Shown one piece after another: positions 23,009 through 35,242 of a stretch of 64,000 nt of DNA. The notes under the pieces were generated by a model that was given only the letters and a program-made list of their open reading frames with translations, had not been told where the DNA came from and did not search any database. Origin of the DNA: Dasypus novemcinctus (taxonomy: Eukaryota > Chordata > Mammalia > Cingulata > Dasypodidae); NCBI RefSeq assembly GCF_030445035.2, contig NC_080694.1, positions 69,455,147 through 69,519,146 on the forward strand, read 5' to 3'. The translations under genes and the position numbers were made by a program. Position 1 is the first letter of the stretch. Each line of letters begins with the position of its first letter.

Positions 23009-24604
23009 TATGCATTGCTGTGAAACATTTGTTACAAACTATGAAAGAGCATCATCAAAATATTACTACTAATTATACCCAATATCTTATATTTGGTGTA
23101 TTTTTCCCCAAACCATCTGATTATTAAAACTCTGACTTCCTTCTCAGATTGTGCATTACTAGTGTATAGAAATACTGCTGATTTTTGTGTATTGATCTTA
23201 TATCCTGACACTAATGAAATAATTTTTTAGCTCTAGCAGCTTTGTTGTTCACAACTTCTGTATTTAAAAATATATTTTAAAAAGCCCTGTACATATTACC
23301 TATTTGCTATAGTTCATGAGAGAATGTTCTCATATTTGTTATGTTAACCACAGTCCCTTTTCTACCACCAGATTCTCTGTGTTATACAATCCCAAGCCTT
23401 CTACAGTCCACTCAGAGTGTACACTCAGTGGCTCTCATTTTCATCATAGCTTTGTTCTCTCATCACCTCAGTCAAATTTAGAATTTCATTATCTCAAAAG
23501 AAAAAATCTCATGCCCCCTTCTACCCCCATAGTGAATTGGTTTAATATCTTCTTGCCATTCCTGCAAAACTATTACTGTAGTACTGTTAACTATCATCTA
23601 TAAGGTACATTAGTTGTAATTGCCCCATGTGTCACAATATTTTTAATACCTATTGGAAAGAACATTCTTACATTTTACTATTAACCACAATCTTCATTCA
23701 CCACTGTAATTACTATTATTGTCCCTAGATTATATTCTAGTTTCCTTTCAATTGACATTGACATCTGTAATCTACCCCTTTCAGCCACAATCACATATAT
23801 AAATCAGCAATTAGCTATACTCACTATAATATGTTACTCTCAACTCTATTCATTTCCATACGTTCGCAACAAATGTTATTAAAAATTCTACATACTTAAA
23901 GCATCAGCTCCCTTTCTCAAAGCACATTCTATTTTCTAGTAACCTATACTCTAAAGTTTACCTCTGTGAGTTTACTCCTTGTATTTAGTTCATATTAGGG
24001 AGACTATACAATCTTTATCCTTCCATGCCTGGCTTATTTCACTCAACATAATGTCTTCAAGGTTCATCCAATTTGTCATGTGCATACTGGTTTCATTTCT
24101 TCTTACAGCTGAATAGTTTTCCATTATGTGTATATCCCCTAAAGGGCTGATGGGCACTTGGACTGTTTCCATATTTCAGCAATTGTGAATAATGCTGCTA
24201 TGAACATTGGTGAGCAAATGTTTGTTTGTGTCCTTCTTTCAGTTCTTCTGACTGTATTCCTAGTAATGGGAATGCTGGATCATACACAAGTTCTATATTC
24301 AGCTTTTTGAAGTGCTGCCAAACTGCCATCCACAGAGGCTGCACCATTTTACATTTCCACCAACAGTGAAAGAGTGTTCCTGCTTCTCCACATCCTTCTC
24401 AGCACGTGTAGTTTTCTGTGTTTTAAATAATGGCCATTCTAGAAGATATAAAATGGTATCTCATTGTAATTTTGATGTGCATTTCCCTAATATCTTGTGA
24501 GGTTGAGCATTTTTTCATGTGAATTTGGGCCATCTGTATTTCGTCTTTGGAAAAATGTCTATTCAAGTATTTTGCCCATATTAAATTGGGTTGCATGTCT
24601 TTTA

Positions 24605-25005
24605 AAAATTTTTTCATTATTTTAAAAACTTTTATTCATTTTTCTTAATTGTATTTTTTGAAGATACATAGATCACAAAAAATGTTACATTAAGAAATGT
24701 AAGAGGTTCCCATATACCCCACCCCCCCATCCCCTACACCTCCCACATCAACAACCTCTTTCATCATTGGTGCACATTCATTGCATTTGGTGAATACATT
24801 TTAGAACACAGCTGCACCATATGGATAATAGTACATATTGTCATTTACGTGTTCCCCCAGTCCATTCAGTTAGTTATGGCAGAATATACGTCCAGCATCT
24901 GTTCCTGCAATATCATTTAGGACAACTCCAAGTCCTGAAAATGCCCCCACATCACATCTCTTCTTCCCCCTCCCTGCCCTCAGCAACTACCATGGCCACT
25001 TTTTG
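24605..25005 (-). mobile_element. Young L1 3' end nested in old L1 ORF2
   Basis: Antisense L1 terminus ('gatacatagatcacaaaaaatg', a C-rich tract at 24715-24735, 'catcaacaacctctttcatc', 'ccaaggcacattcattgc'-like text) stopping at 'accatggccacttt'. Old L1 ORF2 antisense continues on both sides ('aaattgggttgcatgtc' and 'ttgttgagttgtatgatccc'). Confidence 0.8.
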
Positions 25006-25479
25006 TTTGTTGTTGAGTTGTATGATCCCTGGTATCAAACCTTTATTGGATATGTAGTTTCTGAATGTTTTCTCCCATTGAGTAGGCTGCTATTTTACTT
25101 TCTTGATAAAGTCTTTTGAAGAACAAAAGTGTTTAATTTTGAGGAGCTCCTATCTATATATTTTTCCTCTTGTTGCCCATGCTTTGTATGTAAGATTTAA
25201 GAAACCACTGCCTACCTCAAGATCTTGAAGAAGTTTCCCTACATTTTCTTCTAGGAGTTTCATGGGTGTAACTTTTCTCTTTAGGTCCTTGATCCATTTT
25301 CAGTTAATTTTTTTATAAGGTGTTGGATAGAAGTTATTTTTCTTTCTTTTAGACATGGATATCTCATTCTCCCAGCACCATTTGTTGAATAGACTGTTCT
25401 TGCCCAGGTGGGAGTGTTTGACAGACTTGCTACAATTCACTTGACTATAGAGGTGAAGGTCTACTTCTGAGTTCTTGAT

Positions 25480-26157
25480 TTAGTTTCCTTGGTCAATCTC
25501 TCTGTCTTTATGCCAGTGCCATGCTGTTTTTAACACTGTAGCTAAGTAATATAATTTAAAGTCAGGAAGTGGGAGTCCTCCAATACTGTTCTTTTTAAAG
25601 ACATTTTTGGCTATTTGGGGCCTTACCCTTCCAAATGAATTTGATAATTGGCTTTTCCATTTCTGCAAAAAAGGCTGTTGAGATTTTTATAGGGATTACA
25701 TTGAATCTGCAGATCAGTTTGTGTAGAATTTATATCCTAATGATATTTAGACTTCCAATCCATGAACACAGAATGTCCTTTCATTTATTTAGGTCTTCTT
25801 TGTTTTTTTTAGCAGTGTTTTATAGTTTTCTGAACACAAGTTCTTTGTGTCTTTGGTTAAATTTATTCCTATATATTTAATTCTTTTAGTTACTTTATGT
25901 GATTTTTTTCTGACTTCCACCTTAGAGTTCTCATCAGTAGTGTATAGAAATACTATTGATTTTTGCCTTTTAATTTTGTATCCTGCCAATTTGCTGAAGT
26001 CATACATAAGTTCTAGTAGCTTTGTTGTGGATTTTTCAGGATTGTCTAAGTATAAGATCTTTTTGGTGAATACTGAAAATTTTACCTCTTCCTTTCCTAT
26101 GCGGGCGCCCCTTATTTCTTTTTCTTGCCTGATTGCTGCAGCTAGAACTTCTAGCAC
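25480..26157 (-). pseudogene. L1 ORF2 reverse transcriptase remnant
   Basis: Minus-strand open fragments (25480-25668 and 25789-26157) read as L1 ORF2. One has GYKIKRQKS and IKYIGINLTKD, typical of the region after the RT active site. The active-site region reads FTKKIL where the family has an FADD-type motif, so the catalytic aspartates are lost. Frames are separated by shifts and stops. It is non-functional. Confidence 0.8.
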
Positions 26158-26834
26158 AAAAATGAGTAACAGTGATGACAGTGGGCATCCTTGTTTTATT
26201 CCAATCTCAGTGGGAAAGCTTTCTGTCTTTCACCATTGAGTACAATGTTAGGTGTGGGTTTTTCATATATACACTTTACCATGGTGATAAAACTTCCTTT
26301 TATTCCTATCTTTTGGAGTGTTTCGAGAAGGAATGCTGTATTTTCTCAAGTGCCTTTTCTTCATCAATAGAGACTATCATGTGATGTTTCTTAAATTTAT
26401 TAATGTGGTTTATTACACTAATTGATTTTCTTGTGTTGAACCACTCTTTCATACCTGGGATAAAATCCACTTGAAAGTGGTGTGTAATTTTTTAATGTGC
26501 TTTAGGATTCGGTTTGCAAATATTTTGTTGAAGATCTTTGCATCAATAGTCATTAGAAAAATTATTCTGCAATTTTTTTGTGTGCTTTCTTTATCTGGCT
26601 TTGGTATTAGGATGATGTTGGCTTCATAGAATGAATTTGGTAGTGTTCTTCCTGTTCAAATTTTTGGAAGTGCTGGAGAAAGATTGGTATTAGATTATTT
26701 TTGAATAATTTTTAGAATTTACCTGTGATGTATCTGGTCTTGACCTTTTCATTTCTGGAAGATTTTTTTTTTTAACAAGCTGGGAAAGTCAGTTTATTAA
26801 TTACCTCTGTTTTGCCTATGTATTTCTTAATATG

Positions 26835-27355
26835 TTTTTAAAAATTATTTTAATGAAATTTATCATTCATACATGAACATCCATAAACAATAAGTATATA
26901 GTGTAAGTAGTGAACTTATAAAACAAACATGCATATCATCATACAGGACTCCCATACACCACCTCATCACCCACAACTGTCATTGTTGTGAAATATTTGT
27001 TATAACCTATGAAAGAACATAGTTAAAATATTACTACCAACTATAGCCAATATCTCACATTTGGTGTATTTTCCCCCAACCCATCTGGTTAATTACATCC
27101 TATATTAGTGTTATATGCTTGTTATAGTTCATGATAGAATGTTCTGATATTTGTTCTGTTAACCACAGTCCACCTTCCACCACAGGATTCACTGTATTAT
27201 GCATTTCCATGCTTTTTACAAATCAATCAAAGTGTATATTCTATGACTCATATTCATCACAGAGTTGAGCTGTCATCACCTTAGTCAATTTTAGGACATT
27301 TTCATTACTTCAAAAAAAAAAATCCCATACCTCTTATACCCCCATTGTTGTGTCA
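26835..27355 (-). mobile_element. L1 3' UTR fragment nested in old L1
   Basis: Antisense order 'catacatgaacatccataaac', 'gcatatcatcatacaggact', 'ctatgaaagaacatagttaa' and 'gttctgttaaccacagtcc'. This is the same series as 22560-23530, so it is a second copy of that 3' UTR placed inside the ORF2 of the first. Confidence 0.75.
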
Positions 27356-27389
27356 CAGAGGTATACTCTGTATAAGTAATAGGAATTGA

Positions 27390-27800
27390 ATGTAGGTTGA
27401 AAATTGGAACTGATGACTAATGTATGTAGAATTTTTAATAAGGTTTATTTTAAAAGTGTTGAAATGAATAAAGTTGATGGTAATACATTATAATGAGTAT
27501 AACTAACACTGCTGATTTACAGATATGATTGTGGCTGAAAGGGGTAGTCTGTGGATGTAAAATTTAATTGAAATGAAGGTAGAGAATAATGAATGGACTG
27601 TTTAACATAGTGATTTTGGTGGTGAATGAATATTGTGGTTAATAGTATAAGAATGTTATTCCTTTATAAAGTGTTAAGTACATGGTAATACATAGGAAAA
27701 TTGCAACTAATGTGACTTATGGTTGATAGTTAACACTAATAATGTAATATTTTGCAGCAAGGGCAAAGAAAATGTTATATCAGTTGAAAGTTGTTTTTTT
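27390..27800 (+). mobile_element. L1M-type 3' UTR fragment, sense
   Basis: Carries sense phrases 'atgattgtggctgaaagggg', 'gactgtttaacatagtgatt' and 'acttatggttgatagttaac', typical of old L1 3' UTRs. It is related to 30940-31080. The sequence at 27800-28230 after it is unrecognised. Confidence 0.55.
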
Positions 27801-28234
27801 TTTTTTCCCCAGAGGAATACTGTGTAATGGATGGTGCTAGGAACCATATCACCAATTTGTATAGTATCTACAAGTGACATGCGTGGTATAAGCTGAGTTT
27901 GCTGATAAAGCATATCCAAAAGGAGCCAGAGAGGAAGAACTCTGCTGATGCCTGCCCAGCATTGAGGGAGGAGAGGAAAATGTAGTCAGGAAGTAGTTCA
28001 AGGAAATTGAATATAGGTTGAGAATGGGAGCTGATGCTTAATGAATGTAGAAGCCTACCATCCTAGAATGATGCTTTCCTGTCTTCATTTCTTCATGGAG
28101 CCTGAGTGAAACATACAAGCTCATCTTAGACCCTCACACTAACTCACCAAATAAACTTCACACTTGAAATTTGACTTCCTGAATGAGCTTCATCACTAGG
28201 AAAAGAGGGGGAGAGTTTCTTTCAAATGAACTTT

Positions 28235-29690
28235 ATTTTTAGAGAAGTTTTAGATTACAGAAAAGTTACATTGAAAGTATAGGGATGTTTTGGGGAGGTT
28301 TTTAAAAAAATATTTTTATTTTTAAAGATGCTTTAGATGACATAAATATTACATAAAAATATAGGGGATTCCCATACACCCTACCTCTTCCCACTCCTCC
28401 AATTTCCCCTATTAACAACATCTTTCATTAGTGTGGTACCTTTGTTACAATTGATGAATATATGCTGAGCATTGCTACTATGTTATATATTTTACATTAT
28501 ACTGTAGTTTACACTTTGCACTGCACAATTTTATAGGCTTGACAAAATGTATAATGGCCTGTATCTGTTATTGCAATGTCATGCAAGACAATTCCAATAT
28601 CCCTCCAAATGTCCCATGTTACACTTATTCTTCTCTTTCCCTCCCTTTCAGAACCTCTGGAGGCCACTGCCTGTATACCAATGATACACATTCTTCCATT
28701 GCTGGAATAATAATGTTTACTTTAGTCCATAGTTGCATTCCCCCCTTATGCTTGTTCATTCCTCAATAGTGAAGGTTTTGGGATGGTGATGCCCACTCTG
28801 TTCCTGATTGAGAGGGGACTTAGATCCCATTGGGCAGATGGTTGGAACTGTCTTGCTTGCAGTTGTGGATACTCATTGTTTCTTGGGATGGGCATTGCCC
28901 ATCATCATCCTTTTGTTATTTGTCCAGGGCAAGTCCCTTGAACTGGAGAGTAGGTGTTGCAACTTTGCTAAGATTCAGGGCTCAATCAGTATATGAGAGA
29001 TGGAAGATTTAAGTCTCTGGGACATATATTTAATGAGTATAGTGCTAATTATAGGTTCAAATAAAAGGGGAAGAAGAGACATATGTAGGGAAAGTATAAA
29101 TGGGTCTAACTCTGTTATATTGGGGAGCATATACTCCAAAGCAAGGCCCACTGCCAGAGTGCCAAATTCCTGAGTTTGTCTGTCCTGCTTGTAGTATTTA
29201 GATAACTCTAGTGCCCTCAGGAGACCCACTGTTTGAGGCAATGTTTACTGTGGCAGTTAATGAGATCCTGCTGAGACATGCATAAGCATAACCTCTGGAA
29301 TGACATCTTGACTCATTTTTAAATCTCTTAGCCATAAACCTCATCTGTATTTAATATTTCTCCCTTTTGGTCAAAGTCTTTTTCGAGACGCATTGCTAGT
29401 TGGTGCTTGGTAACAATCCCTTGTGCCAGGGATGCTCATCCTTGGGAGCCATGTCTCATACTGGGGAGGAGATAGTGAGTTTATATCTGAGTTTGGCTTA
29501 GAGAGAGGCCATATTTGAGAAACAAGGAGGCTTTCAGGAGGTAAGTCTTAGGCAATGTATAATACTAGGGTAAGTTTCAATTTCACAAGAACAAAGTTCA
29601 CAAGTACAACATCAATATGAAGAGTCTGACATAATGGTCTGTCCTTTATTAGGTACTGCCCATGTACTCAGGGGATTCTTGCCACTCAAT
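28235..29690 (-). mobile_element. Old L1 3' UTR, antisense, nested
   Basis: Starts at the L1 terminus ('ataggggattcccatacacc', 'caacatctttcattagtgtg') and runs about 1.4 kb through the 3' UTR order to 'ttcaccgctttttcgagac'-like text and 'ggtgcttggtaacaatccc'. It is diverged and lies in the gap of the large old L1. Antisense frames here are not genes. Confidence 0.7.
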
Positions 29691-30334
29691 TAGGTGACTG
29701 TGTCAATCTCTTTACTTGTGATTGGTTTATTGAGGTCTTCTAGGGTCAGTGTAGTTTGTTCATGTATTTCTAGGTATTTGTCCATTTCATCTATGTTGTC
29801 TAGTTTGCTGGCAAACAATTGTTCCTAATATCTTCTTATGATCTCTCTTATCTGTGGGATCAGTGGTAAAGACCCCCTCTCATTTCTGATTTTGTTTATT
29901 TGCATCTTCTTTCTTTTTTCTTTGTCAGTTTAGCTAAGGGTTTGTTGATTTTTTTTATCTTTTCAGAGAATCAACATTTAGTTTTGTTGATTCTTCTTTT
30001 TTTGTTCTCAATTTCATTTATTTCTGCTCTAATCTTTTTTATTTATTTCCTTCAGCTTGGTTTGGTATTAGTTTGCTGTTAGTTTTCTAGTTCCTTTGGT
30101 GTACAGTTTGTCTTCAATTTTGGCTCTTTCTTCTTTTTTTAAAGTGTAAATATTGAAGGCTATACATTGTTCTCTCAACACTGCTTTGTTGTATGATGAT
30201 ACATTGTACATGTTTTAATGTGGATGAATTCTTCTCATCACTGAGCAATAAAAGTTATGATTTTCTGCTTCTGTATGATAATAATCATTGTGTTCTACAT
30301 TTGAGAGATAGTATAGTATGATCACTAGATGGAT

Positions 30335-30512
30335 ATATTCTGGAGCCAGATTTCCTGTGCTCAAAACCCTCAAATCTGCTTACCAGCTGTGTGAACTTAG
30401 GAAAGTTACTCATCTTCTGGTGTCTCAGATTATTATTTTATATAATAGCAGATAGTAATAGTACCTACTTTATGGATTAAAATGAGGATTAAATGAGTTT
30501 AATACATATATA
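30335..30512 (+). mobile_element. MIR element
   Basis: Has 'ccagctgtgtgaacttagg', 'agttactcatcttctggtgt', 'gtaatagtacctactttatg' and 'gaggattaaatgagtttaat', in MIR order. Well preserved. Confidence 0.88.
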
Positions 30513-30879
30513 ATATTGTGACTGTGTGTTATGGAAAAGCATTGAAATATGTATTAGTTATCAATTTTTCAATCAATGGAATGTGGCTGTATGATGCAAA
30601 ATTCTTCATTTATATCAATTTGCAGAGAGCTCACATTGGTATCTGACAAAATATCTAGAAACATTTTCTCCTTTCAAACATTTCTTATGATTACATATAT
30701 ATGTGTATATAAACTATATGTAGGTATAGGTATATATGTATGTATATATTCTCCAAAAATTTTATCATTAATAATGATGATAATAAGAAATAAGTCATTT
30801 AATGGCATGATTTTGCCTTTCAAAATTCTAAATATCTGCATACTTGAAATGCTGTGCAGAACTGGTGAAAAAGATGTTT

Positions 30880-31140
30880 GCAAATCTTTGGAAATGAATA
30901 GAGATGGTGAAAGCACATCATAGAGTTTGTAACTAGCAGAGCTATTAGATAGGTATGACTGGTTGAAAGGGTAAGTCTAAGATCATGTATATAACTAGAA
31001 GGAAAGCTAAAAATGTAAATGGGACTGTGTAACATAGTGAAATCTCATGTAAAATACAAATGTGGGTGATATTGCATACATGACTGTTTTTACAAAATAG
31101 AAACACAAATAAACTAGAGAGCTGGAAACAGAATAGCAGC
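30880..31140 (+). mobile_element. Old L1 3' UTR fragment, sense
   Basis: Phrases 'ggttgaaagggtaagtctaag', 'ctagaaggaaagctaaaaatg' and 'ggactgtgtaacatagtgaa' match old L1 3' UTR text and the fragment at 27390. Confidence 0.5.
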
Positions 31141-31329
31141 TATGTACAGCAGGGGAAGCATAGAGAGATTGAGAGGTGATGAGTTTTTTATTTATTTGTT
31201 TATTATTATTGAGATAATGGAAATGATCTAAAATGACTGAAGTGATAAATGCACAAGTATGTGATTATACTGAATACCATTGATTGTACACAATGGGTGG
31301 ATTTATGCTTCACTAATATGAGCCAGTAA

Positions 31330-32620
31330 AATTGATTTGTTAGAAAATGATCCTCAATATGCTTAAGACAGATAAAAGAAAACACAGAGAAAGAACTAAA
31401 AGTTATCAAGAAAACAATGAATGAACAATATGAGAATCTCAATAAAGAGTAAGAAATTTTAAAAGGAACCAAACAGAAATATTAGATTTGAAGGTCACAA
31501 TAACTGAAATGAAAAATTCCCAGAGGGTAGAGAGTATCAACAGCAGATTGGACATGGCAGAAGAAAGAATCAGTGAACTCAAAGACAAAACAATGGAAAT
31601 GATTCAGACTGAGGATCAGAAAGAAAAGAGAAAAAAAGTGAACAGTTTAAGAGACCTGAGGGATACCATAAAGCATTCCAATATATCAGGTTGTCAACTG
31701 GAGAAAAAGAGAAAAGGATGGAAGGGATATTAAAATAGTGGCAGAAAATGTCCCAAATTTAATAAAGAATATGAATATGTATCTCAAGAAGGCCAATGAG
31801 CCACAAACAAGATAAACTTGATGGAAGCAAGCCAAGATACATAGTATTCAAATTGTCAAATGGCAAGGGCAAGGAGAGATTTCTAAAAGCTGCAAGAGAA
31901 AAGCAATGTGCTATGTACAAGGGAGTCCCAACAAAATTACATGACAGTTTCTAATCAGAAACCATGGAGACAAGAAGGCAGTGAGATGAAATATTTAAAG
32001 TACTGAAAGAAAAACAACTGCTAACTAAGAATTTTATATCCAGTGAGACTTTCTTTAAAAAATGAAGGAAAGAGTAAGACATCCCCAGTTAAAAAAAAGC
32101 TGAGGGAGTTTATCACTACTAGCCCTGCCCTAACAAGCAATGCTAAAGGTAGTTCTGAAAGGAAAGGACATTAGATGGTGAATCAAAGCAGTATAAAGAA
32201 ATAAAACCTCAAATAAAGGTAACAATATGAGTAATTATAAAGGTCAGTAATTTCGTACTGCATTTTTTGGTATTTAACTTCTACTTCTTGCTTCTTATAT
32301 GTTCTGAAATACAAATGCACAAAAGTGGTGATAAATTGATGATTTTGGACGTGTATAAATATCTAAATTGTAACATGTACAACAGAACATTAGGGAGATG
32401 GAGGAATAGAGGAACAGTGTACATGCATACTTTTAAAATTAAGGTGGTATCATACATGCTTGCTATAGATTTGGGATGTTAAATATTAGTTACATAAAAC
32501 CACATATGAAATACATATAAAGAAAAATTATAAAGGACTCAAAATTGTACAATGCAACAAATAAAATATATGTGAAGGTAGGCATTAATGGAAGAATCAG
32601 GGGACAAAAATGTATAAAGA
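31330..32620 (+). mobile_element. L1/HAL1-like ORF1 region
   Basis: The plus strand reads as an L1 ORF1 region and its downstream spacer, with no RT-containing ORF2 following. HAL1 ('half-L1') elements have this layout, so this may be one. The provirus 5' LTR begins immediately after it. Only an 81-codon open piece survives. Confidence 0.65.
31488..31733 (+). pseudogene. L1/HAL1 ORF1 coiled-coil remnant
   Basis: An 81-codon open stretch rich in K, E, R and S. It includes EMKNSQRVESINSRLDMAEE, ERISELKDKTMEMIQTE and DLRDTIKHSNI, which are typical of the L1 ORF1p coiled coil and its junction with the RNA-binding domain. ORF1p is normally about 300-350 aa, so most is missing or frameshifted. Downstream sequence to 32160 reads as the continuing ORF1 C-terminus in broken frames. 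Confidence 0.8.
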
Positions 32621-32625
32621 TTATG

Positions 32626-32925
32626 GTGGGAAAATAGTTTAAATTGCATTTGAACTTTGTATGATCTCTTCCCTAGTATTGTTAATGTTGCACCTGTTCC
32701 CTATTATTGTAGAGGTTGCAGTTGTTCCCTATTATTATAGATGTTGCAGTTCTGATAGCAAACAGCTGCTTGATAGTTTCCACTAAATATGGGGTGGAAA
32801 CTAGGGTCGAGATTCTCCGGGCCCCAACTTTATTTCCTCTCTTGTGTCTTTCTCTCTGTCCTGTATTTCTCAAGTTCTGCATCACCTTTCCTTTGAGCCA
32901 ACCTATAGCTGAGCTGGTCTCAGCA
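32626..32925 (+). repeat. 5' LTR of the class II provirus
   Basis: About 300 bp, starting tgtggg-like (atggtgggaaaatagttt) and ending cagca just before the primer site. It matches the 3' LTR by eye in 'aattgcatttgaactttgt', 'gatgttgcagttctgatagc' and 'cttgtgtctttctctctgtcc'. It carries internal 'ttccctattattgtagaggttgcag' type repeats. Confidence 0.85.
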
Positions 32926-32927
32926 AC

Positions 32928-32945
32928 TGGTGCCTGAACAGAGAC
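32928..32945 (+). other. Primer binding site, lysine-tRNA type, decayed
   Basis: tggtgcctgaacagagac lies 2 nt after the LTR end. It differs by three transitions from the site complementary to the lysine-3 tRNA 3' end used by several betaretroviruses and lentiviruses. Two of the changes are C to T and one is G to A. Confidence 0.7.
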
Positions 32946-33051
32946 CCAAAGGGAAGAAGGATCACTTAGAGTGAAACTAGGGTTGTTGTAATGGCACAGA
33001 GCCCTGAGTGGTTTAGAAGGCCTTTGAAGTCCTTGGTAGGTAAGGGTACTC

Positions 33052-33566
33052 TTGGGTATTTTCACAGGGCTACAGTGGGAAACGGAGACAGTTCACCCGC
33101 ATGTCTGTCTCTTGAAACAACTCCTCAAGACAGGAGGAGCCAAGGCCAGTGAGCCTTGTATTTTAGAACTCTTACAGATTATAGAAAAATACTCTTCATG
33201 GTTCCCAACCTTGGGTAGTTTAGAATTAACTGATTGAGAATGAGTTGGTAAGGAATTTAAAAATTACATGTTCAAGGGGCTTCCATCCCTGTTACTATCT
33301 GGCCTATGTGGACTATTATTAAGTTCATCCTAGAGCCTTTGCAAACAAAGGATGAGAAAAATGAAGAAAAGGCCCATAGTGACCCTTCCCCTATAAAATT
33401 TCTGAAGATTTTGATTCTAAACTATCTTACACCCTCTCTTCCTCAGCCCCTTACACCAGTACCTGGAAATACCCAGCCTAAATTATCATCTTTACAAAAG
33501 GGAATAGAATGGAGGGAAATAGAATGGAGGGAAATAGGATGGAGGAAAATCATGTTTAGCTACTAG
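33052..33566 (+). pseudogene. gag matrix-region remnant of the class II provirus
   Basis: Two plus-strand open pieces (33052-33237, 61 codons; 33306-33566, 86 codons) resemble the betaretroviral matrix domain in order and spacing. One has a LLKTGGAKASEP segment and WFPTLGSLELTD, followed after a break by WTIIKFILEPLQT. The N-terminal start is ATG-Gly, as expected for a myristoylated matrix protein. Frames are broken between the pieces and nothing after about 33566 is recognisable. A short tandem repeat (33504-33550) lies at the end of the second piece. Confidence 0.72.
33504..33550 (+). repeat. Short tandem repeat in the gag remnant
   Basis: Three imperfect copies of agaatggagggaaat (15-16 bp), coding for repeated EWREI-like peptides in the open frame. 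Confidence 0.8.
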
Positions 33567-33569
33567 TGC

Positions 33570-34850
33570 AAGGAAAGGTTAACTCACACATACAACATCC
33601 CACACAGGCAAAAGTGCTGAATAAGGCCCTTATTAGTGAAATCATGCTTGTAAGAAAACTCTCTGTTAAAGTGTTATCTAAGATAAGGAAATATTCTAGC
33701 AGCAACTGTGCAAACCCCCTGCTGCCTACATGGTAATATGCCTGTGGGCTAGTGGGGGCTAGTAAAATTAAGCTGCTGATAGAGGAGGAAAACATGGCAA
33801 TATTGGTGTTCTGTTTTGTTTTCATGCTAATTCTGATTGGGCCAATTTAGCCAAATTAATAAAATTTGTATAAAATTTTCATAAAGATGTTAAAAGGAAT
33901 TTTCACTTTTCAATCAATAGTTTACTCCTGAACTTCAAGTCTCAGTGTAGTCTTAAAGAGTAGTAATCCCAAAAATGTGTGTTAACTGTCTGTCTAAACT
34001 GCTAAATAAGAGCTTAACTGCATTTATATTGTTCAAGTGTTCCTAACTGGTTGTTGCTTACTAATAAAAGTGTTTCCAGGGACAAACTTGCATGTTACAG
34101 GTAACATGGATTCCAGAAGAAATCTTTAAGGCAGAAAAATCTAAGATGTAAAATGATGGAAAGCTTAAAAACAGCTATACCAAAAAAGTAAGAACTATGA
34201 ATCAAATTGTAAACTTTATTTTTCTGTTAGTGTGTTGTAATTGTTTTGTGTTTGTCTATTTGTTCAATGTCAGTATATATTTTGATACCTCCAGATGGTA
34301 ATATAAATTGATAAATAAAAATTTCTGTAAGAGCTCTATTCAAATGGCCAAAAATTAAATAAGCACTTATATTAATACACAAATTTAAATGTTAAAAGAT
34401 CTCTACAATAATAAAAAATTGTAAATGTCTTCATAAAATACAGTTCTTGCCTAAATTAAAAGGTTTGTGGGAGTACTGACTAAAATTTAATAAGTTTGTT
34501 CATAAAAAGAACTTGTCCTAAAATAAGATGGCTGGTTTTCATAAAATCAGAATGAACATATGCAGGATGGGACTTGAATGCATGTGGCACGTTGTAGAAG
34601 TTATTGTGTAACTTTAAATAAGGGAATGTGTGCTGTAAAGGTGAATTTGTCTTAAAATAATATAATTATAATTTATGGTTATAAATAATTGTAAGAAGTT
34701 TGTGGGAGCATTGTTTGAATTAGTGTCCAAATGGCTAATTCCAAGAAGTCTTTATTAAATAAAACCTGAATTAATAATAATAATAATAAAAAGTAATTTT
34801 ATAACAGGAAAACATGTTGGCAACTAGCCTCCCCTCCCAAATTCTTTCTA
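33570..34850 (+). other. Non-coding interior of the class II provirus
   Basis: AT-rich, with stops in all frames and no recognisable pro or pol. It could be decayed retroviral sequence or unrelated DNA captured in the interior. Confidence 0.4.
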
Positions 34851-34853
34851 AAA

Positions 34854-35235
34854 TACTTTTTTTAAAAAGATTTATTTTATTTATTTCTCTCCCCTTCCCC
34901 CTGCCCCAGTTGTCTGTTCTCTGTGTCCATTTGCTGCTTGTTCTTTGTCCGCTTCTGTTGTTGTCAGTGGCATGGGAAACTGTCTCTTTTTTTGTTATGT
35001 CATCTTGACGCATCAGCTCTCCAAGTGTGGCTCTGGGCAGCTCTCCTTATGGGGCACATTCCTTGTGCACGGGCCTCCCCTACATGGGGGGCACCCCTGC
35101 GTGGCATGGCACTCCTTGCGCACATCAGCACTGTGCATGGGTCAGCTTCTTACGGGTCAAGGAGGCCCAGGGTTTGAACTGTGGACCTCCCATGTGGTAG
35201 ACGGATGCCCTATCCACTGGCCAAGTCCACTTCCC
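34854..35235 (-). mobile_element. DAS SINE inserted in the provirus
   Basis: Antisense long DAS SINE: tail (aaaagatttattttatttat), body with ttgtctgttctctgtgtcc, and head with ggtttgaactgtggacctcc ending gtccacttccc. It is flanked by a probable 7-bp duplication tctaaaa (34847-34853 and 35236-35242). Confidence 0.92.
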
Positions 35236-35242
35236 TCTAAAA

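Larger units (their letters stand above)
22535..30240 (-). mobile_element. Large old L1, antisense, heavily nested
   Basis: The 3' UTR is at 22535-23960, with SINEs nested at 22690-23008. Antisense ORF2 follows at 23960-26775 and resumes at 29690-30240 ('ctttacttgtgattggttta', 'tcatttctgattttgtttat'). The gap at 26775-29690 holds other L1 pieces that inserted into it. The region at 24610-25000 is a younger L1 3' end. Reading frames are broken throughout. Confidence 0.8.

Noticed and set aside
25789..26157. Candidate domesticated reverse transcriptase
   Set aside because: Active site destroyed, and frames broken on both sides, in an old L1.
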